Source of the DNA: Phallus indusiatus
Taxonomy: Eukaryota; Basidiomycota; Agaricomycetes; Phallales; Phallaceae
Direction of reading: 5' to 3'
DNA length: 64,000 nucleotides
NCBI GenBank assembly: GCA_027605045.1
Contig: JAQFWX010000022.1
Span: forward strand, 558,001 to 622,000
Shown: piece by piece, positions 11,577 to 20,183 of the stretch
How the letters are laid out: each line of letters begins with the position of its first letter
How positions within the stretch are numbered: position 1 is the stretch's first letter
Notes under the pieces: generated by a model
What the model saw: only the letters and a program-made list of their open reading frames with translations
What the model was told of the DNA's origin: nothing
The model's database searches: none
Program-made: the position numbers and the translations under genes

Positions 11577-11974
11577 ATCTTTTGAAGCATCTTCCTATTC
11601 TTTTTGTAATCTCTTTTCCGTTGATTTTGTAATGTTTTTCTGCTGTTTCTCAGCCCCTTTTCTGTTGGTTTTGTGTTTTTTTTCCTTGTTGAAACTTAGT
11701 CCTAGCTATTTTTGAAGTCTCATGTAGTCAGATGTAGTTTTTCTTGTAGTCCTGAAGTCCAAATTTTGGACTCTGAAGAAGTTTCCTGTAATCACATAGA
11801 TAAAAAATATATACAAGATCCGTGATATATGAGTGTTGATAAAATTTGAAACCTGGATCCGGCAGGTCATTTAAGCGCCGGGGATCCGGACCCGTGAGTC
11901 CGAGTCTTCACAGGTTTTTCCACGGGTCGAACCGCCGTGACCTACACGGGGACCCGGAATCGTGTGCAGCCTTA
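11577..11974. other. hAT 3' UTR and right subterminal region
   Basis: After the transposase stop comes a T-rich 3' region (about 11580-11770) consistent with a 3' UTR. The GGATCC- and AGGTCA-rich right subterminal block and the inverted terminus ending at 11974 follow. Confidence 0.65.
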
Positions 11975-11985
11975 CTAGTACTCGC

Positions 11986-13893
11986 TGAAAAGATTCAGCG
12001 ATACGTAGCTGCAGGTTGGTGGGAACCAACTGTAGCTACACAGGCAATCCCTATGCTTTGCCTGCAGAAACGAGCCGTGGTCTTAGCACTACGGACCGTG
12101 TTCAATCTGCGCCTGCAGAACGAAAACACAGAGAAGGACGTAACGCCCTTCCCTGACCAGGAAACCATCCGCCAGAACGTGGCGAGACACAAATACAGAT
12201 CAAAGATTGATCTGACTGAGGCGTACGAGCAGGTACGCATAGTCCCAGAGGACGTCCACAAGACGACCTTTGCCACCATCTATGGCACTTTCAAGAGCCA
12301 TGTCATGCAGCAAGGAGACTGCAATGCCCCATCGACGTTTCAACGTCTGATGACCCATATATTTAGGGACTGCATCGGTCGTTCAACGGATGCATACATA
12401 GACGACGTGTTCGTCTATTCAAACACAATAGATCTGCATCAGCAGCATCTAGAGAATGCCTTCTCGCGTCTGCGAGAAGCACAACTTTACCTAAGTAGTC
12501 GTAAAGTTGATTTGTACTCTAGGCGACTGGAGTGCTTAGGCCACATCATCGACGATGATGGCATCCATCCCGATCACGAGAAGATGGATAAAATACGTGA
12601 GTGGAGAACCCCACGCACGTATAACGATGTCCAGAAATTTCTGGGCCTCGTACAATACGTTGCGGCATACCTACCAGGGGTAGCCGCATACACTACACCA
12701 CTATCAGGGTGTACGTACAACAACAGACTGTTCGTATGGACGCCGTTGTTGAACAAGTGCTTTGATTCAATCAAAGCACTCACGCGAAAGGCTCCTATCT
12801 TGAAGCCTATTAACGTGGACGACCCAGATCCAATTTGGGTCATAACCGACGGCTCCAAATGTGGCGTCGGTGCCTATTATGGGCAAGGGCCTACATGGCA
12901 GACATGTAGGCCAGCAGGGTTTCTCTCGAAGAAATTCACCCCTGCGCAGTACAACTACCGCACCCATGAGCATGAGCTCATCGCGGTACTTGAAGCCTTC
13001 CTCAAGTGGGAAGACAAACTACTAGGGCGAAGATTCACCCTAGTAACGGACAATGAGGCCATGGTCCACTTCAAGACCCAGCCTCGCATGTCACCGCGCC
13101 AAGCACGGTGGTATGAATACCTATCTCGTTTTGATTACGAGACGATTCATGTCAAGGGCGTCACTAACAATGTCGCCGATGGCCTCTCTCGTTATTACGA
13201 AGAGGACTCTCCGGATGAGGTTCACCCTCCGGAGGTATACGTCAATGCTGACGTTAGACTTGATCCCGAAGGGGATCATCTTCCCATCGAAAGAAGGGAT
13301 GAAGTGAGAGTGAACGTTATTACACGTTCACGAGTACGAGAGGAACCTCGAGTAGAAGGTCCCTCAAATACTATGCCTTCTGATATTACAGAAGCGCAAT
13401 CCGATGAGGATATACTTGCCCTAAGTGCAGAGCAAGACAGCAAGCTTCTTAAAGCCAAAATTGAGGGCTTTGCTGAACTTACCTCGCTGATACAGCAAGG
13501 TTATCACAAGGACCCAGTATTTAAGCTGGTTCTTGCCAACCCAAACACTCACAAGGCGTTTGGAATTAAAAATCAACTGATCTTTACCAAGAATCAGTTC
13601 CTCCGCGATGTATTATGCGTCCCCCATAACGCATTTTACAAGGGGAGGAGGATCACTGAGATTATAATCAGTGAGGCCCACCAAATTGTTGGGCACTTTG
13701 GACGTTACAAAACGTCTCAGTACGTTAGACAAGCGTACTGGTGGAAATCGATGATTGAAGACATCGACACGTTCTGCAGATCCTGCGGAACATGCCAGAC
13801 CAATAAAGGGGAGAATAATCACCCCAGTGGTCTGTTAAAACAACTCCCGATTCCCAATAGACCTTGGGAATCAGTTGGAATGGACTTCGTCGG
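11986..13893 (+). pseudogene. RT, RNase H and integrase N-terminus, element H copy 1
   Basis: This is the continuation of pol after the hAT insertion. The RT catalytic YIDD lies at 12395-12406 (AYIDDVFVYSN). The RT is unusual in having FNLRLQNEN where most Ty3 enzymes have a DYRALN-like block. RNase H follows (VITDGSKCGVGAYYGQ and THEHELIAVLEAF), then the integrase HHCC zinc finger (EAHQIVGHFGRYKTSQY with CRSCGTCQ) and the first catalytic Asp in GMDF. The frame is open to 13893, where a solo LTR interrupts it. Copy 2 shows the uninterrupted version. Confidence 0.93.
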
Positions 13894-14520
13894 TGTCACG
13901 CCCGCGTAACACCTCGCTTAAGCGGAGCTCCGCTCATTCCTTTTACGTACCTCGCTTATATTCTTTTTGTTTCCCCGTTCCGAACCATTTCCTTTTCCGT
14001 CCTTGTTATCTTGTTGTAACCCGTTTCAGGTCTCTATTTAGTTTCATAGCTATTTAAAGATCGAGCTTCCTGTAACTACTTCTCCAGTTCTGATATAGAT
14101 CTTATTCCGCCCAATCTCTCACACGTTTCATATCTCGATCCAATCTCATCTCAGATCCCTTGTCGTCGTTGACGGCGTCCTCGAACGTCGTCGGCGACGT
14201 TGCGTCTATCTTCTTCAACAACTACCTCTGACCAACTTCTCCGACCCCATTCCTAACTCCAAGACTCCGACGTCCTCCGACTCAGTCTCTACCCAGAACC
14301 TCCGACGTTGTTAAAGCCTCGGAGAACTCACCCTAGACCCCTGTACGTGGCCCGACCTAGTACTAACCTAGGAAAGCCTCGTAGCCCTGCCCCGACCCGA
14401 AATTGTTGGTGACGCACCGTGAGGGCGCAACTCAAGAGTAAGTTGAAGCCGACCAACATCCGACCCACGTCCGATCCTGTCCCGAGCCTCGCTTAGTCAT
14501 CCCGACCCCGGCGCGTAACA
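13894..14520 (+). mobile_element. Solo LTR (627 bp) inside integrase of element H copy 1
   Basis: It runs TGTCACGCCC...GCGCGTAACA and is flanked by an exact 5-bp duplication, GTCGG (13889-13893 and 14521-14525). Copy 2 has a single GTCGG there. The interior is pyrimidine-rich with many CCGAC/CTCCGAC words, unlike the other LTRs here. It represents a third LTR family with no internal region in the window. Strand is arbitrary. Confidence 0.93.
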
Positions 14521-14525
14521 GTCGG

Positions 14526-15654
14526 TCCATTACCCGTTTCAAACGGCCACGACTTCCTATTCGTCATGATTGATAGACTGACCTCTATGGTTTGTCTGAT
14601 GCCAACCACCACCAAGCTGACCGCCAAGGGCACAGCCTGGTTATACCTCAGTGAAGTCGTAAGACTCCACGGTGTCCCTGACTCAATCGTGAGTGACAGG
14701 GATGCATGATTCACTGCCAAGTTCTGGCAGGAACTGCAACGCCTAATGGGGACACGATTGCTCATGTCCACAGCGTTCCATCCGCAAACAGATGGATCCA
14801 CCGAGCGAGCCAATCGCTCAATTGGTCAAATACTTCGTTCCGTCATACAGAACGATCAAAAAGATTGGGCCGAAAGGATCCCAATGGTGGAGTTTGCTAT
14901 TAATAGCAGCACCAGCGAAACCACTGGTTTCGCGCCGTTTGAACTCAATTACGGCTATCTTCCCAGTTTGGGAAGGAAAATTGAAACGAACACCAAATTC
15001 AAAGGTGTTCAACACTTTGCTCAACAGGCAAAGTGGAATCTCATGATAGCGCATGACGCTATCATAGCCAGTCGCGTTAAACAGGCCCACTACGCGAACA
15101 ACTCACGGCGCGATGCACCGGAGTATAAAGAGGGTGACCTCGTCTATCTGTCGACGAGGAATCTCAACCTCCCCAAGGGGAGAGTTAAGAAGTTGATCCC
15201 GCGTTATGTGGGACCATACAAAATATTGTCCGTTAAAGACAATATCACAGTAAAACTTGAGCTCTCTGAAGAGCTCAAGCAATGTCGCATAAATCCCGTA
15301 TTTCACGTGGATTTGATTAAACCTCACATCGCCAACGACGATGAGAGATTTCCACGCCGCGATACACTCACGGCGTATGACTTTGGACAGCCAGACGATG
15401 CTGAATGGCACGTCGAGGAACTCCTAGCTCATCGCTGGAGTGGAACTCGCGAGAAAGATCTCGAGTTCCTAGTCCAGTGGACCCTTGGGGATACCACTTG
15501 GGAACCTTACAGTAACTGTAAGGACTTGCAAGCTCTAGACGAGTACTTGCAATTATGAGGCGTAAACGAGCCTCGGCAGCTGCCACGACTATCCAATCAC
15601 GGAGAGTCGCGGACCAACAACAAGCGCCCAGATCCCACTCGGGGATCTGCTTGA
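14526..15654 (+). pseudogene. Integrase core and chromodomain, element H copy 1
   Basis: The integrase core continues with IVSDRDA and the catalytic Glu region GSTERANRSIGQIL. A GPY/F-like module follows (LIPRYVGPYKIL), then a C-terminal chromodomain (VEELLAHRWSGTREKDLEF ... WEPYSN). The chromodomain defines a chromovirus and would guide integration to modified chromatin. TGA codons at 14707-14709 and 15556-15558 both stand where copy 2 has CGA. Without the second one the frame would run to the TGA at 15652-15654, as in copy 2. Confidence 0.93.
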
Positions 15655-15739
15655 AGATCCCACCCACAGGGATCCACTGGCACTTCACTGCTACGCGGTG
15701 AGGTAATTTTCACTTGGGCGCTCCATGAGGCCGCCCAAG

Positions 15740-15746
15740 TATATAA
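15740..15746 (+). promoter_or_regulatory. TATA-like box for the downstream ORF of element H
   Basis: TATATAA lies 46 bp before the ATG at 15786 and is followed by a pyrimidine-rich stretch (TCTTTTCTCCTCACACCCCC), a typical fungal core-promoter layout. A hairpin with 9-bp arms (15712-15720/15732-15740) abuts it. The box and hairpin are conserved in copy 2, near 38740-38770. This suggests the extra ORF has its own transcript; that is inference. Confidence 0.6.
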
Positions 15747-15785
15747 CCCAAAAGTCCGTTCACGGTCTTTTCTCCTCACACCCCC

Positions 15786-17541
15786 ATGCCTGACAGCAAG
15801 GGAAAACAACGCGAACGATCATGCTCGCGGTCGCCTACGCCGCAACCTGTTAGTAGGTTCAAAAAGCAGAGGCTCAACTGGCCCTGCAAAGGTCCGAATG
15901 GACCTTAGACGCGATGGACGGATGCATATCCGTCTATCATAACAATGATAGTTGCACTGCGTGCAACGACTTTGCCAGTCACCTGGCAGGCCCCGCTGGC
16001 AGCGGGGCAATCATCCTTGACCATGATATGGTCAAGCAGGCCGTCTACAAGGCCTTTCCCTTCATAAAGAGGGAGTACTATCATCTAGACGAACGTCTAG
16101 AAGAAGCTGAAAAGGACGTCAAGTCCTTGACAGACCACCTCGACGATGCGAATCGTCATATCTGCGAGCTGAAAGCTCGCATTGCTGAACTTGAACGTTC
16201 AGCGTCGACGGCAGGCCCGTCGACTACCCCATCGACCTCCAAAAAGCGGTCGAGAGACCAGGCCGATAAAGCGCCTGAACCATCCCAGGCAGCCCCTTTG
16301 CCTGATATCTTCAACGACATGTCGTCTGACGACGACATGGAAGACATAGTCGATGATAATGACTATGGTGACGATGCCTCCATCGCGTCGTCCACCAAAC
16401 ACAAGCCTCAGCGTACCTACGCTGATGCAACCAAGGCATCGGGCTCTCGCGATGCTGCCCCGGTTTCTCCAAGGAAACCCTCTGGTCCGTATCCACGGAC
16501 CAAGCCAGGATGGGACTCCAATAGGGACCCATGGCCCTTCTTCATCAAGGGTTTCGACCCCACTGTTAGTGGGGATCATTCTCTGGTGCCTGGCACCCCC
16601 AATCCTACTGCATGGTATAACACCTGCAGCCTCGACGAACCATTGTTCGTCGAGATTGGAACCCGGGTTTGGACCGACCCCCCGGTGTTCACGTACCCCG
16701 ATGACAGAGGGGTTCACATGCGTATTTCATACGCATGGACTCGTTGGCGCAGATCCATGAAGGAGCGCCGCCTGGCGAGGAAAACAGCCAAGCTTGAAGC
16801 TATGGAGGCTGCCGCCAACCGTCCATCGGTGGTGTTTATCTCGGGAGAGTTAATCCACCCCGAGATCAAGTATTTAATCAATACTTGGAATGCGGACCCT
16901 AACCAGGTCCTCCCTACATCCGACTAATGTCGGATGGATCATTAAACCCTCAAGATGTTGAGGTGTTCGCATGGCTCAAACGAGTCACACGTACTCGTGA
17001 AGTACGTGCCAAGTTCCTCGAGAAGGCGGCTGAGTGCCTCCTCGACCCCGCACTTACTGTGTGGGAAGAAGTTCTCGGTGGTAGGGGTAATTCCTCCACC
17101 CACCTGCCTTCCACGCTCATGGAAGGCTACACTCGTTCCTTCGAGTGCAAATCCCCCTCCTCCATTACCATAGAGGAGGTGATTCGCTCCATGCACGCCA
17201 ATGGAGCGACGACAAGACGCGTCACTGAGGTGATCGCGCCCCTTCTCCAACGTTACGCCAATGGAGAAGATGTTAATCGCATCGCGCATGACTATCGCGT
17301 GCGCCGTGGACTGGATCGTCCAACAAAAAAGGCGCGTACGACTCAGTCGGCCGCCCCCGCCGTCCATGCGTCGGCATCACCTGCCAGTACCGTGGCAGGC
17401 CCGCCTAATAAGGTTTACTCCCCGTCCGTCCCAATTCAGATGACGGACGAGGAATTGTTGAGGCCCCCTGAGGACCTTGACGCACCGCATCCGAGTGCCT
17501 CGGAGAACATGGAGATTGACTACAGCAATCCCTCTGACTGA
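15786..17541 (+). pseudogene. Extra ORF (ORF3) of element H copy 1, frameshifted
   Basis: This is the equivalent of the intact 585-residue ORF at 36943-38700. Two single-base deletions relative to copy 2 break it: one in the A-run near 15863 and one near 16909, where the frame ends in PTSD-stop and resumes at 16927. The encoded features match copy 2: an RS-rich basic N-terminus, a coiled-coil segment, an acidic patch and a Trp/Pro-rich central region. Function is unknown and there is no membrane segment. Several strong hairpins lie in it, for example arms at 16318-16326/16331-16339 and 16631-16640/16645-16654. Confidence 0.88.
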
Positions 17542-17592
17542 TTACAGTCAGATGCCTCCTCTTCGCGATCCTATGACTTGGAGTCCAAGTCA

Positions 17593-17603
17593 CAAGGGGA
17601 GGA
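17593..17603 (+). promoter_or_regulatory. Polypurine tract of element H copy 1
   Basis: The purine-rich run AAGGGGAGGA directly precedes the 3' LTR, as needed to prime plus-strand DNA synthesis. It is abutted by a perfect inverted repeat with 9-bp arms and a one-base loop (17574-17582/17584-17592). The same layout occurs in copy 2. Confidence 0.8.
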
Positions 17604-17924
17604 TGTAACGGATCCACCGCATGCGGTGGATTGAGTATATGCCACTTAGGCATATGCAGAGGGCTTCGCCCTCTGCAGTAGTTACTATTACTTACTCTAA
17701 TAACAGAGGCGCTTAACGCCTCTGGCTCGCCGCGGCGCGGCGAGCCATTATGTAATAACTATACATTAGTAGTAGCTACGCGCGTGCTGATTCAGCACGC
17801 ACAACTTGTTTTACTCCACAAAGAAAATACAGCACTTTGGTCTGTTACTTGTGGCGTGAAACTACAGCGTGATATAAACTGTGTACCGCAAGCAGTACAC
17901 TATAAAAAGTAACGAAACGTTACA
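17604..17924 (+). repeat. 3' LTR of element H copy 1
   Basis: This 321-bp LTR differs from the left LTR at three positions by hand alignment, all transitions at CpG-type sites. One of them breaks the pairing of the GTGTACCGC hairpin. The hairpin chain is otherwise identical. Confidence 0.93.
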
Positions 17925-17955
17925 CGGGCTACCCGTAAATCGTAACGAAATGTTA
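17925..17955 (+). repeat. Possible extra LTR tail next to the 3' LTR
   Basis: Just after the LTR is a CGGG-CTA-CCCG hairpin and then GTAACGAAATGTTACA, a near copy of the LTR's own terminal 16 bases. This looks like the end of a related but different LTR, consistent with a recombined right border. Confidence 0.45.
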
Positions 17956-18004
17956 CACTCAAAGAAAGCACACCCCTCCATATATCTCCTCAACACCTTC
18001 TGTC

Positions 18005-18468
18005 ATGCGCTTTTCTATTCAAAAGGGAGACGTTCTTGTTTTCGCTTCTGATGGATTGGGGTCATCACTCACTCAACGGGGACTACCTGAGCAGGAGGTG
18101 GGGAAGATGATTGTCTCTCTTGCTGCCATAGATTTACTGGACCGTGAAACATTGCTGCATGACATAATAATGTCGTGGGACATTCCCTGAGCGTCTTTCA
18201 ACTGTCCGTAAGGGGATTTCAGTTGTCTGATATCCGACGGACATGAATAGCCGGTGGACGCTATTTTGGAACATTGCTATCCTGCGAAAAAATCATAGGC
18301 CACTCCTTAATATCTTCCACGCACATTGATAATATTGCTGATGGGGTGATTCGTAACATCTTGTTTGGTCTGGACGATCTTCGCATGGCCGAGGAGACTA
18401 TGGCTACAATGGAAAAAACTGAGTATTTACGGGACGACATGTCTCTTGTTGTGATCCATATTGTTTAG
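18005..18468 (+). pseudogene. PP2C/PPM-type protein phosphatase, C-terminal remnant
   Basis: The first piece (18005-18190) contains KGDVLVFASDGLGSSL, matching the metal-binding DG motif of PPM phosphatases. The second piece (18274-18468) ends YLRDDMSLVVIHIV, matching the C-terminal DD-x-[ST]-[VL]-V-V strand. The two pieces are in different frames, with a possible intron near 18207-18250 (GTAAGG...AATAG). The N-terminal two-thirds of a PPM domain, including the RGxND-type motifs, is absent because element H lies immediately upstream. This is therefore a truncated remnant. The closest fungal type by motif is the Ptc7-like group, but I cannot confirm that. Confidence 0.6.
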
Positions 18469-19238
18469 TATGCTTTCTCGTAGTGTGCAGATTAGTTCAT
18501 AGTTTCCATGAGGGTTTCCTCATATGTTGGTTTATGTGCGCTACTATATTACTCCATTTCGGCGTATTTGCATTAATATTCTAAGTCTGTAACTCTCAGC
18601 ACAATTTCTTTGAACTGACGGTTTAGATCCAGGGGGGGTACGAGGTCTGTGCGAAAACTCTAGATAGCTGTGGGTTCAGTATGCCTGTTTGTCGTACCGC
18701 AAAGCGGACTGTGCAATAACGCAGATGGGGGTAAATTAAGAACGTAAGTTGCCAGTGTCCAATCTCAAGCATGGGTGGACTTGTACCCTTGTCCAACCAC
18801 TCAGCCAAAACTAAGATATTAGAATGATCCTCAATCGCCTGGATTTAGATAGCCAAACGTTGCCGAAAGTTTCATCAAAAGAACAAGTCATTCTGGTGAA
18901 CGTTAGTGCAACTCAGTTACGGGGATGAACAGAGCAGCGCCTTGTAAAAACGGAGAGAATAGCTACACAGGAAAGAAAGATCAACCCGAGTTTTCAGCTT
19001 GATTGAGAAGAAAAAACAAACCTGATCTCTGAACTTTACGGCGCGCCGTACAACTCAGAGCGCTTTCTTGGCAAGAAAGCGAGAATCTCGGAAATGGACA
19101 CCACGTTAAAAAGAGCTTATATAGACTTGTCCAAAGCGTAAATTAGGAAATGCTTCTCTTTTCACAAGCTTGACCGCGCGAAGAGTCAGTTTCGCTCGCG
19201 GGTCGGAGTTTGAAGAATCCTGTTTCTTGGCCCTTCAT
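18469..19238. other. Intergenic region upstream of the RRG7-like gene
   Basis: I see no gene, LTR or clear inverted repeat. It would contain the promoter of the RRG7-like gene, but no clean TATA box is evident. Confidence 0.5.
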
Positions 19239-19991
19239 ATGCTCAGCAGATGTATAGTGACGCGGTCGACAAGCACGCTATCGACGGTATTCCGAGGAAA
19301 TGCATTCGAAGAAAAATCAGTCAAAGTGCTTGAAAAACTTTCAATGTCCTTGATGAAAGTAGGCGGAAGGTCTGACGGAGGTGTTGATCTACAAGGATGG
19401 TGGTATGTTCCTGTCTCGCAAGGATCGGCCAGCGCTGGTCATCTAAAGCAAGAGCGGGACAAGACTCTGCCCATTTCAGCATCGACATCAAATCTGACAT
19501 GGAAAGCACCCGATGGGACAATCAGACGTCGGTACCGCGTCCTAGGACAATGCAAAGCCGAACAGAAAAAAGTCGGACCAAGATATGTTCGCGAACTTGA
19601 AGGCGTCCTTGGTCGATATGAACAATCCAGTGTAGTCGGTATACTCGTCTCCGAGTCCGAATTCACTCGTTCCGCGTTATTGACAGCTTATTCTTCGAAA
19701 TACCCGTTGTTTTTGCTACGATTACCCCCACCTGAAGAACCTGAAGTTGCAGAACATGTTCCAGGAGACAGAGATAGTATTGCTGAACCTATGGAGATTG
19801 GTTCGGCAGTTTGGAATCCCGCTTTGGGTGCGAATTATGGTCTTTTTAATGGAGAGCTCGAGATTCTTTGGGAACGGTCAGTTCACTCTGCGCAAGGACG
19901 TCCGGTTTTGTGGCGAAGGGGTAGAGAAATTGAAGGATGGATGCCACCAGAGGATGATGCGTCTTCTTATCAAATCGATGGAACATCATGA
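19239..19991 (+). CDS. RRG7: RRG7-like mitochondrial protein, PD-(D/E)XK nuclease fold, 250 aa
   Basis: The open frame extends upstream to 19170, but the first ATG is at 19239. Its product starts MLSRCIVTRSTSTLSTVFRG, an Arg/Ser/Thr-rich amphipathic segment typical of a mitochondrial presequence, so I use this start. Motifs in order are FRGNAFEEKSV (N-terminal helix), GGRSDGGVDLQGWW (the acidic residue of a PD-(D/E)XK fold), VLGQCKAEQKKVGPRYVRELEG (the Q/E-x-K strand and following helix), VVGILVSESEF, and a C-terminal WNPALG. This pattern is that of the fungal RRG7/DUF2034 family, which is required for respiratory growth in yeast; its biochemical activity is not established. It is a single exon, intact and not repeated in the window. 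The symbol is a family-level assignment. Confidence 0.72.
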   Translation: MLSRCIVTRSTSTLSTVFRGNAFEEKSVKVLEKLSMSLMKVGGRSDGGVDLQGWWYVPVSQGSASAGHLKQERDKTLPISASTSNLTWKAPDGTIRRRYRVLGQCKAEQKKVGPRYVRELEGVLGRYEQSSVVGILVSESEFTRSALLTAYSSKYPLFLLRLPPPEEPEVAEHVPGDRDSIAEPMEIGSAVWNPALGANYGLFNGELEILWERSVHSAQGRPVLWRRGREIEGWMPPEDDASSYQIDGTS

Positions 19992-20183
19992 TTGAAGAAA
20001 ATCGATATGTAGCTAGCAATTCCAACCTTTCTCAGCCACCGTCTTGCATTTCATAACGTATGCCTTTCAAGTTCTCGCTGATTTCGTTGTGCAGCGCTAA
20101 ATTTAAACTCTTATAGATAATTTACCGGATTAAGTATAAATAATACAAGTGTACAAACTATATCAAAAATACCAAAAACAATA

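Larger units (their letters stand above)
5662..11974 (+). mobile_element. hAT DNA transposon with transposase and a second gene
   Basis: The terminal inverted repeats begin TAAGGCTGCACACGATTCCG at 5662. The same sequence is present inverted, ending at 11974. The target is the RT-linker codons of element H. CTACTCGC (5654-5661) lies on the left and CTAGTACTCGC (11975-11985) on the right. This is the 8-bp duplication expected of hAT elements, with three extra bases on the right. Both ends carry many copies of GGATCC[A/G]GGTCA-like and CATGACC-like motifs (about 5680-5865 and 11845-11960), plausible subterminal transposase-binding sites. The internal genes are at 6315-7473 and 8727-11576, both on the plus strand. 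The element belongs to a basidiomycete hAT lineage and may still be autonomous if the inferred splicing is right. Confidence 0.93.
1373..17924 (+). mobile_element. Element H copy 1: hairpin-rich Ty3/gypsy chromovirus with three nested insertions
   Basis: Two 321-bp LTRs (TGTAACG...CGTTACA) bracket one gag-pol frame, an extra ORF and a polypurine tract. Removing the three nested insertions and their duplicated targets leaves about 9.2 kb, matching the 9,210 bp of copy 2 (36561-45770). The LTRs differ at three positions by hand count, all C/T or G/A. The flanks do not match: CCAGT precedes the left LTR, and CGGGC follows the right one. The ends may therefore come from different insertions joined by recombination. 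Closely spaced inverted repeats run through both LTRs and the coding sequence (see findings). Gag-pol has three in-frame TGA codons, so this copy is defective. Confidence 0.95.

Noticed and set aside
15786..17541. Extra ORF as an envelope gene
   Set aside because: No signal peptide, membrane helix or cleavage-type motif is visible in either copy.
19170..19238. RRG7-like gene starting at 19170
   Set aside because: The codon at 19170 is TTG. The first ATG is 19239 and gives a good mitochondrial presequence.
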